The notes under the pieces: model-generated
Database searches by the model: none
The model's input: the letters and a program-made list of their open reading frames with translations, nothing else
Told to the model about the DNA's origin: nothing
In this document: one piece after another, positions 1 to 7,562 of the stretch
How the letters are laid out: each line of letters starts with the position of its first letter
Numbering within the stretch: position 1 is the stretch's first letter
Made by a program: the position numbers and the translations under genes
NCBI GenBank assembly: GCA_049646585.1
Contig: JBARWC010000071.1
Location: 1-18,996 of the forward strand
Direction of reading: 5' to 3'
DNA from: G025836975 sp049646585
Lineage (GTDB): Bacteria > Pseudomonadota > Gammaproteobacteria > Burkholderiales > Burkholderiaceae_B
Length of the DNA: 18,996 nucleotides

Positions 1-141
1 CAGGGCAAGCAGTTCCGCGGGCTCGGACGCCGTGTAGAGCGTGGTGCAATCGTGCAACTCCCTGATGATGTGCTGCAAGGCCTCCCGTACACGCGGATGA
101 TCATCGGCAACGATAAGCAATTTTTTCTTGGACACGGCCAT
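1..141 (-). CDS. Response regulator, N-terminal receiver domain (partial)
   Basis: This is the first 47 codons of a gene that runs off the left edge of the window. The protein opens with MAVSKKKLLIVADDHPRVRE, which is the beta-1 strand and acidic pocket of a phosphoacceptor receiver domain. The paired Asp residues (13 and 14) would hold the magnesium ion. The phosphorylated Asp and the output domain lie outside the window. The 'DDHPxVRE' wording is common in NarL/FixJ-type regulators with a LuxR-type DNA-binding end, but that class is inferred. The ATG at 139-141 is the natural start because the conserved strand begins within ten residues of it. It is divergent from the peptide-export operon with a gap of 145 bases, so it is the obvious candidate regulator. 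Its sensor kinase is not visible. Confidence 0.85.
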   Translation of the reverse strand, partial: MAVSKKKLLIVADDHPRVREALQHIIRELHDCTTLYTASEPAELLAL

Positions 142-185
142 GAGCGTAAAACGTATTGATGCAAAAAGGAAAAATAAACCATAGG

Positions 186-200
186 GGCCATACAATGGCC
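186..200. promoter_or_regulatory. Perfect inverted repeat GGCCAT-ACA-ATGGCC, possible operator
   Basis: Two perfect 6-base arms flank a 3-base spacer in the AT-richer gap between the divergent response regulator and the precursor gene. It lies about 40-55 bases upstream of the start point expected from the tentative promoter at 209-235, where an activator would bind. Binding by the neighbouring response regulator is inference. Confidence 0.4.
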
Positions 201-208
201 TGTAATTC

Positions 209-235
209 TTGGCTACAATCTAAAGCGAATATAAC
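209..235 (+). promoter_or_regulatory. Tentative sigma-70 promoter of the peptide-export operon
   Basis: TATAAC at 230-235 is a good -10 match. TTGGCT at 209-214 is a mediocre -35 match with a short 15-base spacer, as expected of a promoter needing an activator. It would give a leader of about 45 bases. Alternative TACAAT hexamers at 191-196 and 214-219 lack a fitting -35. Confidence 0.3.
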
Positions 236-286
236 AAGATACATGCTTGTCTTAATAGCTTACGCCCATTTTCCGGAGCCTTCGCC

Positions 287-631
287 ATGCTGCAAAAGGA
301 TACGCAAGCCGACGCGAACGTCCTGCATCGTTTTGCCGAGCGCTTCCGCCAGGATCCGGCGTTTCACCGGCGCGTGGAAAGCGACGCCCAGGCCGCGCTC
401 AGTGAAATCGGCGTCCAGGTGCCCAAGGGCGTGCGCGTCCGCTTTGCGCCCGACGCGGCCAGCGCCCTCGACATGACCATGGGCCCCATCCCCGCCGTGC
501 AACCAAGCCCGGTCGACGGCGAAGTCCTGGACGACGCCCTGCTGCTGGAAGTCAACGGCGGCACGGCCGGCACGGCGTTCAGTCACGAAATCAGGCAGTT
601 CCTGAAACTGTTCAAGCCCGACGCGGCATGA
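287..631 (+). CDS. NHLP-type leader peptide precursor with double-glycine site
   Basis: This 114-residue protein is a secreted-peptide precursor of the NHLP (nitrile hydratase-like leader peptide) family. Residues 12-54 show the nitrile hydratase alpha-like pattern: FAERFRQDPAFHRRV, an A-A-L-SEIG-V motif, then VPKGVRVRF. The leader ends at DDALLLEVNGG (Gly91-Gly92), a typical site for a C39 peptidase. Cleavage would release a core of 22 residues, 93-114, including TAFSHEIRQFLKLFK. The core has no cysteine and only three Ser/Thr residues, so lanthionine or disulfide chemistry is unlikely. The segment can form an amphipathic helix (F98, I102, F105/L106 and F109 on one face; charged residues on the other). 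The start has GGAG nine bases upstream. The stop overlaps the next gene (ATGA), showing translational coupling to the exporter. The activity of the product is unknown. Confidence 0.88.
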   Translation: MLQKDTQADANVLHRFAERFRQDPAFHRRVESDAQAALSEIGVQVPKGVRVRFAPDAASALDMTMGPIPAVQPSPVDGEVLDDALLLEVNGGTAGTAFSHEIRQFLKLFKPDAA

Positions 632-1902
632 GCAGGCTGTTTCGCCCAGCCGCCCTCAACAAGGTATCCAGCCCCGACCAGCTCGACCGGGTTCTTCAGG
701 TCGTACGCCCCATCCACGGCCTGGGCATCGCCGCCATCGCCCTCGTCGTCATCGCCGGCTTTGCCTGGAGCGTCCTGTCCACGGCGCCCATCAAGGTCCA
801 GGGCCGCGGCATACTGCTTTCCGCCGAGGGCGTAGCCGCCGTCAGTTCGCCCAATGAAGGCCGTGTCGAACAGATATCCATCCGCCCCGGCGACATGGTC
901 CACGAGGGCCAGGCCGTGGCCATGCTCAAGCGCCCGGCGGCGCTGGACGCCACCACCGCCAAGGAAGCCGAGCTGGACGGCGCCCGCAAGCTGCTGCAAG
1001 AGCGGCGCGGCGCCCATGCCCTGAACCAGCGCATGCAGGACGCCCTGCTGCGGACCAAGCGCCGCACCCTGACCGAGCGCCTGGAAAAAATGCTGGAGCA
1101 ATACGATGCCCTGGCCCGGCAGCGCGACAAGGAAAACGCCGTACCGAAGAAAAGCGCCGCCGCATCCGCCAGGATCGCTGAAATCAACGCACAGATGGCC
1201 GAGCTGGAAAGCCGCATGGCCACCGTCCGCAACGAAAGCACTGAGCTGCTGCTGCGGCAGCGTACGGACGAAACGCAAAAAAACCAGGAAATCCGGGAAG
1301 CCGGGCTGCGGGTTCAATCCCTGGAACGTGAACTGCACAACCTGGAGCGTGAATACGAACGCAGCCGCAGCGTGATCGCTCCCGTGGCCGGCACGGTGGT
1401 CGAACTCAGCGTCAATCCCGGCGACCAGGTCGGCACCGGCCAGACCATCATGCGGCTCTTGCCGGCCGACCCCAGTGGCAAGGCCGGGGCGCTGCACGCC
1501 ATCGTTTTCGTCGAAAACGAAGACGGTAAAAAAGTGAAGGAAGGCATGAGCGCGCAAATCATGCCTTCCACCACCAAGCCGCAAAAAGACGGCTTCATAC
1601 GCGGTACGGTATTGACGGTAGCCAAAATCCCGTCCAGCCGCGAAGGCATCATGCGCCGCTTGAACAACGCCACATTGGTCGACAGCCTGCTCAAGACCGG
1701 AGCGCCGTTCGAGATCGAACTGGCCCTGCAAGCCAATCCCGCCGCGCCCAGCGGCTATCAATGGTCGTCCGGCATGGGGCCCGACCTGAGCATAGACGCG
1801 GGCACCATCGCCAGCGCCGATATGGTGGTGGATCACCGCCACGTCATCAGCCTGGTGCTGCCCTTCTTCGACAACATCTTCCGCTGGCTGGGGGTGCACT
1901 GA
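628..1902 (+). CDS. HlyD-family adaptor protein of NHLM peptide exporter
   Basis: A 424-residue periplasmic adaptor (membrane fusion protein) that should link the inner-membrane ABC exporter to an outer-membrane channel. A single membrane span lies at about residues 31-51. The first half of a lipoyl-like fold follows (about 70-105, with EGRVEQISIRPGDMVHEGQ), then a long charged coiled coil (about 108-246). The second lipoyl half starts at VIAPVAGTVVELSVNPGDQV, and a beta-barrel ends the protein. This order is standard for the family, and the neighbours identify it as the NHLM-system version. The start overlaps the precursor stop by 4 bases, and its stop overlaps the next start by 1 base (TGATG), so the four genes are one transcript. 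No TolC-like outer-membrane gene is in the window, so a partner encoded elsewhere is assumed. Confidence 0.92.
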   Translation: MSRLFRPAALNKVSSPDQLDRVLQVVRPIHGLGIAAIALVVIAGFAWSVLSTAPIKVQGRGILLSAEGVAAVSSPNEGRVEQISIRPGDMVHEGQAVAMLKRPAALDATTAKEAELDGARKLLQERRGAHALNQRMQDALLRTKRRTLTERLEKMLEQYDALARQRDKENAVPKKSAAASARIAEINAQMAELESRMATVRNESTELLLRQRTDETQKNQEIREAGLRVQSLERELHNLEREYERSRSVIAPVAGTVVELSVNPGDQVGTGQTIMRLLPADPSGKAGALHAIVFVENEDGKKVKEGMSAQIMPSTTKPQKDGFIRGTVLTVAKIPSSREGIMRRLNNATLVDSLLKTGAPFEIELALQANPAAPSGYQWSSGMGPDLSIDAGTIASADMVVDHRHVISLVLPFFDNIFRWLGVH

Positions 1903-4094
1903 TGGCCGCCGCCCTTGCCGGCACGCCGCCCGACCCCGGCACGACGAAACGCCGGGTCCGCACACCCACCATCCTGCAAATGGAAGCGCTGGAATGCGGG
2001 GCCGCGGCCCTGGCCATGGTGCTGGCCTATCACGGCCGCTGGGTGCCGCTGGAAGAGCTGCGCGTCCTGTGCGGCGTGTCGCGCGACGGCAGCAAGGCGC
2101 TCGACATACTCAAGGCGGCCCGCAGCCTGGGCATGGACGCCAAGGGCATGCGGCTGGAGCCGGACAGCCTGGCCGGCATCGCGCTGCCGGCCATTCTTTT
2201 CGTGGACATGAACCACTTCGTCGTCCTCGAAGGCATCGGTCCCGATGGCTTTCACCTGAACGACCCGGCGGTGGGCCGACGCAAGGTCGGCGCCGAAGAG
2301 TTCGACGGCATGTTCAGCGGCGTCGCCCTGGTTTTCAGCAAGACGGACGCTTTCACGCCGGGCGGCGCACCGCGCCGTATGTTGCCCGCCTTGTTCGACC
2401 TGGGTGGCGGCTCGCTGGGCGCGCTGGCACTCGTCATGCTGGCGGGCGTGCTGATGGCCGCCCTGACCCTGCTCGCGCCGGCCTTCAACCGCGTATTCAT
2501 CGACTACGTAATGATAGAAGAGCTGGGCGACTGGCTGACGCCCATGCTGCTGGCCATGGCGGCCGCGGCCATCGTCCTGGCCTTGCTGGCCTGGCTGCGC
2601 CTGCACCTGGTCACGCGCTTGCGCATCAAGCTGGGCCTGGTTCTGGGCGGCCGCCTGAGCTGGCATATATTGCGCCTGCCGGCCAGTTTCTTCGCGCAGC
2701 GCCACAGCGGCACGATCAGCGCCCGCCTGCCTCTGGCCGAAGAGATCGCCCAACTGGCTTCCGAACAACTGGCGCAGATGGTCTTGAGCATTACGGCCTT
2801 GGCCTTTTTCACCGCCCTGATGCTGCAATACCACGTGGTCCTGACGCTGGCCTGCATCGTCATGGGCAGCCTGAACGCGGCCGTCTTCAGCTACCTGCAA
2901 AGGCGGCTGGGCGAATCGTCGGAAAGCATCGCCCTGCAATCGATCAAGATGGACGGCAAGGTGATGCAAGGCCTGCAAATGATAGAAACCCTCAAGGCCA
3001 CCGGCGCCGACGATATTTTCTTTGCCAAATGGGCCGGGCTGCAAACGCTGTTCATCAACGCCAGGCAGCGCGTCGCGCACATGCAGACCCTGGTCGCCTC
3101 ATTGCCGGCCCTTACCGCCGCGCTGACCAGCGCCCTGGTCATTTCGCTGGGCGGCCTGTTCGTCATCGACAACGAACTGACCGTCGGAATGTTGCTTGCC
3201 TTCACGGTCATCCTGGCGTCGTTTTCAGCGCCGGTGAACGAGCTCATGGGGCTTGCCGCCGCCCTGCGCGGCGCCCAGGGCTCTCTGGAACAGGTGGACG
3301 ACACGCTGCGCCACCCTCTTGCCGACGAATTCAGCCCCGCAAGGGCCGCGCCGGCCGGCGGCAGGCAAACGCTGCGCCTGTCCGGCCAGGTCAGCCTGCG
3401 GGACGTCCGCGTGGGCTATGCGCCGCTGGAACCGGCGCTTATCGAGAACCTTGACCTGGACATGAAACCGGGCAGCCGGGTGGCCCTGGTCGGCAAGTCG
3501 GGCGGCGGCAAGACCACCGTGGGTCGTTTGATCTCCGGCATGCTGGAACCCTGGTCCGGCCGCATCCTGTTCGACGGCACGCCCTTGGCGGAATTGCCGC
3601 GGCCGCTGCTGCGCCATTCATTGGCCGTGGTCAGCCAGGAAATCATTCTGTTCGAAGGCACGGTGCGCGAGAACCTGACGCTGTGGGATGACTCCATGCC
3701 CATCGAGCAGGTGACGCAAGCCGCCAAGGACGCCATGATCCACGACCTCATCATGAGCCGGCGCGGCGCCTACGACAGTCATGTGGAGGAAGACGGCCGC
3801 AACTTCAGCGGCGGGCAACGCCAACGCCTGGAGATCGCCCGGGCCCTGGCCGGCAACCCCAGCGTGCTTATCATGGACGAGGCCACCAGCGCGCTGGACA
3901 CCATCAGCGAGCGGGCCATCATGGCCAATCTTCGCCGGCGCGGCTGCACCTGCCTTATCATCGCCCATCGCCTGAGCACCATACGCGACTGCGACGAGAT
4001 CATCGTGCTCGATCAAGGCAAGGTGCTGGAGCGCGGCACCCATGAACAGTTGATGCAGCATGACGGTGCCTATCGTGCCCTTATCCAGAACTGA
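1902..4094 (+). CDS. NHLP peptide exporter: C39 peptidase, permease and ATPase
   Basis: A 730-residue exporter that should cleave the leader after Gly-Gly and pump the core peptide out. Domains in order: C39 cysteine peptidase (about 18-145), membrane domain (about 165-450), nucleotide-binding domain (about 495-730). The peptidase looks active: Gln26 and Cys32 in QMEALECG, His105 in MNHFVVLEG, Asp121 in NDPAVG. The ATPase has Walker A GKSGGGKT (531-538), a Q-loop Gln579, signature FSGGQRQR (635-642), Walker B VLIMDE (655-660) and His689, so it also looks competent. The ATG at 1902 was chosen over a longer upstream frame from 1761 because it overlaps the adaptor stop as TGATG and places the peptidase close to the N-terminus. 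The upstream extension would be arginine-rich read-through of the adaptor gene. Its substrates are probably the NHLP precursor and perhaps the Nif11-like one. Confidence 0.93.
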   Translation: MAAALAGTPPDPGTTKRRVRTPTILQMEALECGAAALAMVLAYHGRWVPLEELRVLCGVSRDGSKALDILKAARSLGMDAKGMRLEPDSLAGIALPAILFVDMNHFVVLEGIGPDGFHLNDPAVGRRKVGAEEFDGMFSGVALVFSKTDAFTPGGAPRRMLPALFDLGGGSLGALALVMLAGVLMAALTLLAPAFNRVFIDYVMIEELGDWLTPMLLAMAAAAIVLALLAWLRLHLVTRLRIKLGLVLGGRLSWHILRLPASFFAQRHSGTISARLPLAEEIAQLASEQLAQMVLSITALAFFTALMLQYHVVLTLACIVMGSLNAAVFSYLQRRLGESSESIALQSIKMDGKVMQGLQMIETLKATGADDIFFAKWAGLQTLFINARQRVAHMQTLVASLPALTAALTSALVISLGGLFVIDNELTVGMLLAFTVILASFSAPVNELMGLAAALRGAQGSLEQVDDTLRHPLADEFSPARAAPAGGRQTLRLSGQVSLRDVRVGYAPLEPALIENLDLDMKPGSRVALVGKSGGGKTTVGRLISGMLEPWSGRILFDGTPLAELPRPLLRHSLAVVSQEIILFEGTVRENLTLWDDSMPIEQVTQAAKDAMIHDLIMSRRGAYDSHVEEDGRNFSGGQRQRLEIARALAGNPSVLIMDEATSALDTISERAIMANLRRRGCTCLIIAHRLSTIRDCDEIIVLDQGKVLERGTHEQLMQHDGAYRALIQN

Positions 4095-7047
4095 GCCCGA
4101 TCACGCCACCTGCGGCCCGGCCCTGCGCGGCCTGCTGGACGAGGCCGGCGAACACCGCATGGTCTCGGGCAGCACGCCCTTTCTACTGACCGACCCGAGC
4201 CAGGCATGGTGGCTGGAACGGGGCCGCATCGAACTCTTCCTGGTCGAAATCGACCAGAACCAGGCCCGTGGGCCGCGACAGCACTTTACCTCGATCGAGT
4301 CCGGCACCCTGCTGTTCGGGCTGGATGGCGCCGGCCCGGAGACGGCCGGCTCGGGTCTGCTCGCCGTGCCCCATGCCGGCACCGAAATCCGGCGCATAGA
4401 CCGCAAGCGGCTGACGGCGCTAAGCACGCATCCCGAGCAGGCGCAAGACCTGATCGGCCCCATCGACAAATGGATAACGGCCATATCGGAAGGCCTGGCA
4501 CGCTGCACACTGCCCGACGCCGCCAGCCGCCATGCCATCCGGGGCGGTGCCGCCCTGACCATAAAGGCCGGCCGCCGTATCACCAGCGCCGACGGCGTGC
4601 TGTGGCTGCCGCTACCGCGAGCCACAACGCTGTTCCTGGGTACGCAAGAGCTGCCGCCGGGGCCGGATGCCTGCCTGCTTCCCCTTACCCCGGCCAGTTG
4701 GCTGCACAGCGGCGTAGACCTGAGCCTGGCCGCCCTCGACAGCGCCCAGACCCTTGCCCAGGGCGGACTCTGGCGCGGCCTGGACACGCTGCATGAGCTG
4801 CTGCTGCCCACCGCGAAACTGAACCTGCGGCTTGCCAACGTGGACGAGCACAACCGCCTGCGCCAGCGCGCGCTATCGGCGCAGCGGGACTGGCAGCACG
4901 GGCTGGACGGCCTGCAAGGCGTGCTTCATCAAGGCGAGGAGAAGCACGCGCGGCAGGCCCCGACCGACGACAAGGCCCCGCCGCTGGTCCTGGCGCTGCA
5001 AGCCATAGGCCGACGCGAAGGTTTCACCCTGCGCATGCCCGCGCAGCGCCGGCCTGGACGGGACGACGAGCCGCACAGCCTGGAAGCCATTGCCCGGGCC
5101 AGCGGCCTGCGACTGCGCAAGGTCGCGCTGGAAGCCGGCTGGCAAAGGGCCGACACCCAGCCGCTGCTGGCCTATGCCAAGGACGACGGCCGGCCGCTGG
5201 CCGTGTTGCCCCTGGCGAACGGCACGCCCGCCGTATACGATCCCGCCCGCCGACAGACGCTGCGCGGGCCGCAGGCCCTCGCGATGCTGTCGAACACAGG
5301 CTTTGTCTTTACCGCTCCGCTGCCTTTCCGGCCGCTCAACTGGAGCAGCCTGCCCCGTTTCACCATCGCCCGCGCCTGGCGCGACCTGCTGACCCTGGTG
5401 CTTTCGGCCCTGTGCGGCGGAATCCTGGGCATGGCCGCTCCCATCGCCATGGCCCACTTGATCGACACGGTCATTCCCGGGCACGACCGCGGCCAGCTAC
5501 TTCAAATGGGCATCATCCTGGCCGTATTGGGCCTGGCCGCCTTCATCATGAGCTATGTGGGAGGCATCGCCTTCCTGCGCTTCCAGAGCCGGGCCGGGCC
5601 GGCATTGCAGGCGGCCGTCATAGACCGGCTCCTGCGCCTGCCTACCAGCTTCTTCCGCCGCTACTCCGCCGGAGACCTGGCCTTGCGCGCCAGCGCCATC
5701 GCCCACGCGGAACAACTGATATCGAGCAGCGCCGCCCAGGCCGCCATGGGCGGCGTTTTCGCCGTCTTCAGCTTCGCCCTGCTGCTGTACTACGACTGGC
5801 TTCTGGGCTTGTGGGCCGGCCTGATCGTCCTGGTCTATATCTGGGCCACACTGGCACTGTCTTTTCTACAGCTGCGGCGCGAACGCGACCTGGCCCGGCA
5901 CGGCGGCGAGCTGCAAAGCATGATGCTGCAACAAGTCAGCGGCATCGCCAAGATACGGCTGTCGGCATCCGAGGACCGCGCCTTTACCCGTTGGGCCAGG
6001 CTGTTCGCCGCGGCGGAACGCCTGCGCGCCTCGGCCGCCGGCTACGGCAATCTTCAGGCCGCGCTGAACAGCGCGCTGGGCCTGGCCGCGCTGTTCATGT
6101 TTTTCCTGGTGCTAGGAAAATTCCGCAACGGCGGCAATATGGACGCGGTCGCGGTGGGCGGCTTCGCCGCCTTTCTGGCCGCATTCGGGAACTTCAACGG
6201 CGGCATCACGCAGATGACGCAGACGCTGGGCAAGCTTCTGGCCGTCCAGCCTCTGCTGGAACGGGCCATGCCCATTTTGCAGGCCTCGCCCGAAATCGGC
6301 GACGACAAGGAAGACCCCGGTGTCTTATCCGGCGCCTGCGAATTCAGCCGCGTCGCCTTCCGCTACCGGCAAGGCGGCGCCCTGGTCCTGGACGAGGTCT
6401 CCCTGTCCGTCCAGCCCGGCGAATTCATCGCCATCGTCGGCGCATCCGGTTGCGGAAAATCCACGCTGATACGGCTGCTGCTGGGCTTCGAGACGCACGA
6501 ATCGGGCCGCATCCTGCTGGACGGCCGGGACATGCACGAGCTGGACATCCTGGCGCTGCGCCGCCAGATGGGGGTGGTGCTGCAAAATAGCCGGCCCATG
6601 CCCGGTTCCTTGTTCGAGAACATCGTGGGCGTGTCCAACGGCACGATGGAACAGGCCTGGGAGGCCGCCCGCCAAGTGGGCTTGGCCGACGACATCGCCA
6701 ACATGCCCATGGGCATGCACACCGTCGTATCCGAAAGCGGCGGCTCGCTGTCGGGCGGGCAGGCGCAGCGCCTGATGATAGCCCGCGCCATCGTGGCCCG
6801 GCCTCGCATCCTGATCCTGGACGAAGCCACCAGCGCCCTGGACAACCGCAGCCAGGCCTGGGTCACCGACAGCCTGGCCCGCCTCGCAACGACTCGCATC
6901 GTGGTCGCGCACCGTTTGAGCACGATCACAAAGGCCGACCGCATCTACGTCATGGATGCCGGCCGCATCGTGGAAACCGGCAGCTTCGATGAATTACTGC
7001 GCATGAATGGGCACTTCGCCCGGCTGGCCGCCGCTCAGCTTGTATGA
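4060..7047 (+). CDS. Second NHLP exporter ABC subunit, peptidase-like domain inactive
   Basis: A 995-residue permease-ATPase of the NHLM type, the usual partner of the preceding exporter; the two probably form a heterodimer. Residues 1-300 form the family-specific N-terminal region. Residues about 305-425 resemble a C39 fold (LVLALQAIGRREGF, ending in PAVYDP) but contain no cysteine, so this segment should bind rather than cut the leader. Membrane spans occupy about 440-690. The nucleotide-binding domain has Walker A GASGCGKST (794-802), Gln842, signature LSGGQ (897-901), Walker B ILILDE (917-922) and His951. The ATG at 4060 overlaps the previous gene by 35 bases and has no clear ribosome site. 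A later start at Met34 would shorten the N-terminal region and cannot be excluded. This is the last gene of the operon. Confidence 0.9.
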   Translation: MTVPIVPLSRTEPDHATCGPALRGLLDEAGEHRMVSGSTPFLLTDPSQAWWLERGRIELFLVEIDQNQARGPRQHFTSIESGTLLFGLDGAGPETAGSGLLAVPHAGTEIRRIDRKRLTALSTHPEQAQDLIGPIDKWITAISEGLARCTLPDAASRHAIRGGAALTIKAGRRITSADGVLWLPLPRATTLFLGTQELPPGPDACLLPLTPASWLHSGVDLSLAALDSAQTLAQGGLWRGLDTLHELLLPTAKLNLRLANVDEHNRLRQRALSAQRDWQHGLDGLQGVLHQGEEKHARQAPTDDKAPPLVLALQAIGRREGFTLRMPAQRRPGRDDEPHSLEAIARASGLRLRKVALEAGWQRADTQPLLAYAKDDGRPLAVLPLANGTPAVYDPARRQTLRGPQALAMLSNTGFVFTAPLPFRPLNWSSLPRFTIARAWRDLLTLVLSALCGGILGMAAPIAMAHLIDTVIPGHDRGQLLQMGIILAVLGLAAFIMSYVGGIAFLRFQSRAGPALQAAVIDRLLRLPTSFFRRYSAGDLALRASAIAHAEQLISSSAAQAAMGGVFAVFSFALLLYYDWLLGLWAGLIVLVYIWATLALSFLQLRRERDLARHGGELQSMMLQQVSGIAKIRLSASEDRAFTRWARLFAAAERLRASAAGYGNLQAALNSALGLAALFMFFLVLGKFRNGGNMDAVAVGGFAAFLAAFGNFNGGITQMTQTLGKLLAVQPLLERAMPILQASPEIGDDKEDPGVLSGACEFSRVAFRYRQGGALVLDEVSLSVQPGEFIAIVGASGCGKSTLIRLLLGFETHESGRILLDGRDMHELDILALRRQMGVVLQNSRPMPGSLFENIVGVSNGTMEQAWEAARQVGLADDIANMPMGMHTVVSESGGSLSGGQAQRLMIARAIVARPRILILDEATSALDNRSQAWVTDSLARLATTRIVVAHRLSTITKADRIYVMDAGRIVETGSFDELLRMNGHFARLAAAQLV

Positions 7048-7065
7048 GGCGCCATGCCTGGCGCC
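7048..7065. terminator. GC hairpin between convergent genes, no U-tract
   Basis: GGCGCCA (7048-7054), loop TGCC, TGGCGCC (7059-7065) begins directly after the exporter stop codon. Only 34 bases separate this operon from the facing Nif11-like gene. No T-run follows, so it may pause or protect the 3' end rather than act as a true intrinsic terminator. Confidence 0.4.
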
Positions 7066-7081
7066 GTCGGTCCCCGCGCGG

Positions 7082-7387
7082 TCACGACGCAGTGTTCGCG
7101 GCCATCCTGCCCGCCCTCTCCCTGAACGGGTGAAAAGCGCTCACGCCTCCCGCAACACCGGCCAAATCCGAGTCGCCCAATTGCGCCGCGCCGCCATCAT
7201 CCAGGGAAACCTGCAAATAACGACTCAGCTCGACCAGGTCCAGCGCCATGCCATGGCGCCCGGCGCTGGCGGCAATGATGCGCGACGCGTCGGCCACGGC
7301 ATGGGTGTCGTAGAGCCTGGCGAGCAGGCTGACGTCCAGGGCAATCAGCTTTTGCAGCGATTCGTAGGTGGTGGAAGAAGTGCTCAT
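7082..7387 (-). CDS. Nif11-like leader peptide precursor with double-glycine site
   Basis: A 101-residue second precursor, facing the exporter operon. The leader fits the Nif11-like leader family: a helical opening (YESLQKLIALDVSLLARLYD), an AS-RIIAASAGRHGMAL-like middle where family members carry 'A..aGf.ft..el', and the ending LGDSDLAGVAGG. Cleavage after Gly81 would free the 20-residue core VSAFHPFRERAGRMAANTAS. It has no cysteine, carries about +2 charge, and has three Ser/Thr residues. The ATG at 7385-7387 is supported by AAGGGA seven bases upstream; the frame stays open further up but runs through the promoter region. Its nearest exporter is the C39 system on the other strand, so sharing that exporter is the natural inference. 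No modifying enzyme is nearby. Family assignment is by leader pattern and ending only; an orphan double-glycine peptide of another class is possible. Confidence 0.75.
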   Translation of the reverse strand: MSTSSTTYESLQKLIALDVSLLARLYDTHAVADASRIIAASAGRHGMALDLVELSRYLQVSLDDGGAAQLGDSDLAGVAGGVSAFHPFRERAGRMAANTAS

Positions 7388-7459
7388 GTCTGTATCCCTT
7401 AGAAGGTTCACGGGTTTGCCGGCGGAAATCAAGCGGGCCGTTCGGCTGATTTTTTCGGC

Positions 7460-7465
7460 AGTATA
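7460..7465 (-). promoter_or_regulatory. Candidate -10 of the Nif11-like precursor gene
   Basis: Read on the minus strand this is TATACT, a good -10 hexamer about 70 bases upstream of the start codon. The matching -35 zone (TATTCC, 17-base spacer) is poor and overlaps the dyad at 7479-7512, suggesting control by a DNA-binding protein. Position and role are inferred. Confidence 0.35.
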
Positions 7466-7478
7466 GGAACGATAAGGG

Positions 7479-7512
7479 CCGCGGAATATAGCTCTAAAGA
7501 GCCATACCGCGG
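7479..7512. promoter_or_regulatory. Nested dyad upstream of the Nif11-like gene
   Basis: Two CCGCGG arms (7479-7484 and 7507-7512) enclose a second palindrome, GCTCT-AA-AGAGC (7491-7502). The outer and inner arms are both perfect, and the short linkers between them differ slightly. The whole 34-base element can fold as a cruciform or serve as a two-part operator. It sits across the predicted -35 region of the Nif11-like precursor promoter and ends about 40 bases from the tRNA promoter facing the other way. Confidence 0.5.
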
Positions 7513-7547
7513 TTTGCAAGGGATATTCGCAACACGGGGAAAAACTA

Positions 7548-7556
7548 TGCTAAAAT
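7548..7556 (+). promoter_or_regulatory. Extended -10 promoter of the tRNA-Pro gene
   Basis: TGCTAAAAT is an extended -10 (TG, one base, TAAAAT at 7551-7556). No good -35 is found at the standard distance. It would start the tRNA transcript about 90 bases before the mature 5' end, so the inverted repeat at 7563-7595 would be in the leader. Confidence 0.4.
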
Positions 7557-7562
7557 CTCGTT

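Noticed and set aside
1761..1901. N-terminal extension of the C39 exporter
   Set aside because: The extra 47 residues are an arginine- and glycine-rich out-of-frame reading of the adaptor gene; the ATG at 1902 fits the operon overlap.
583..1965. Long minus-strand open frame (460 codons) opposite the adaptor gene
   Set aside because: It is rich in Gly, Gln, His and Ala with no recognisable domain and lies opposite a clear HlyD-family gene; it is a GC-rich shadow frame.
7388..7519. 44-residue N-terminal extension of the Nif11-like precursor
   Set aside because: It would translate through the dyad and predicted promoter, while the inner ATG has a good ribosome site and starts the leader domain.
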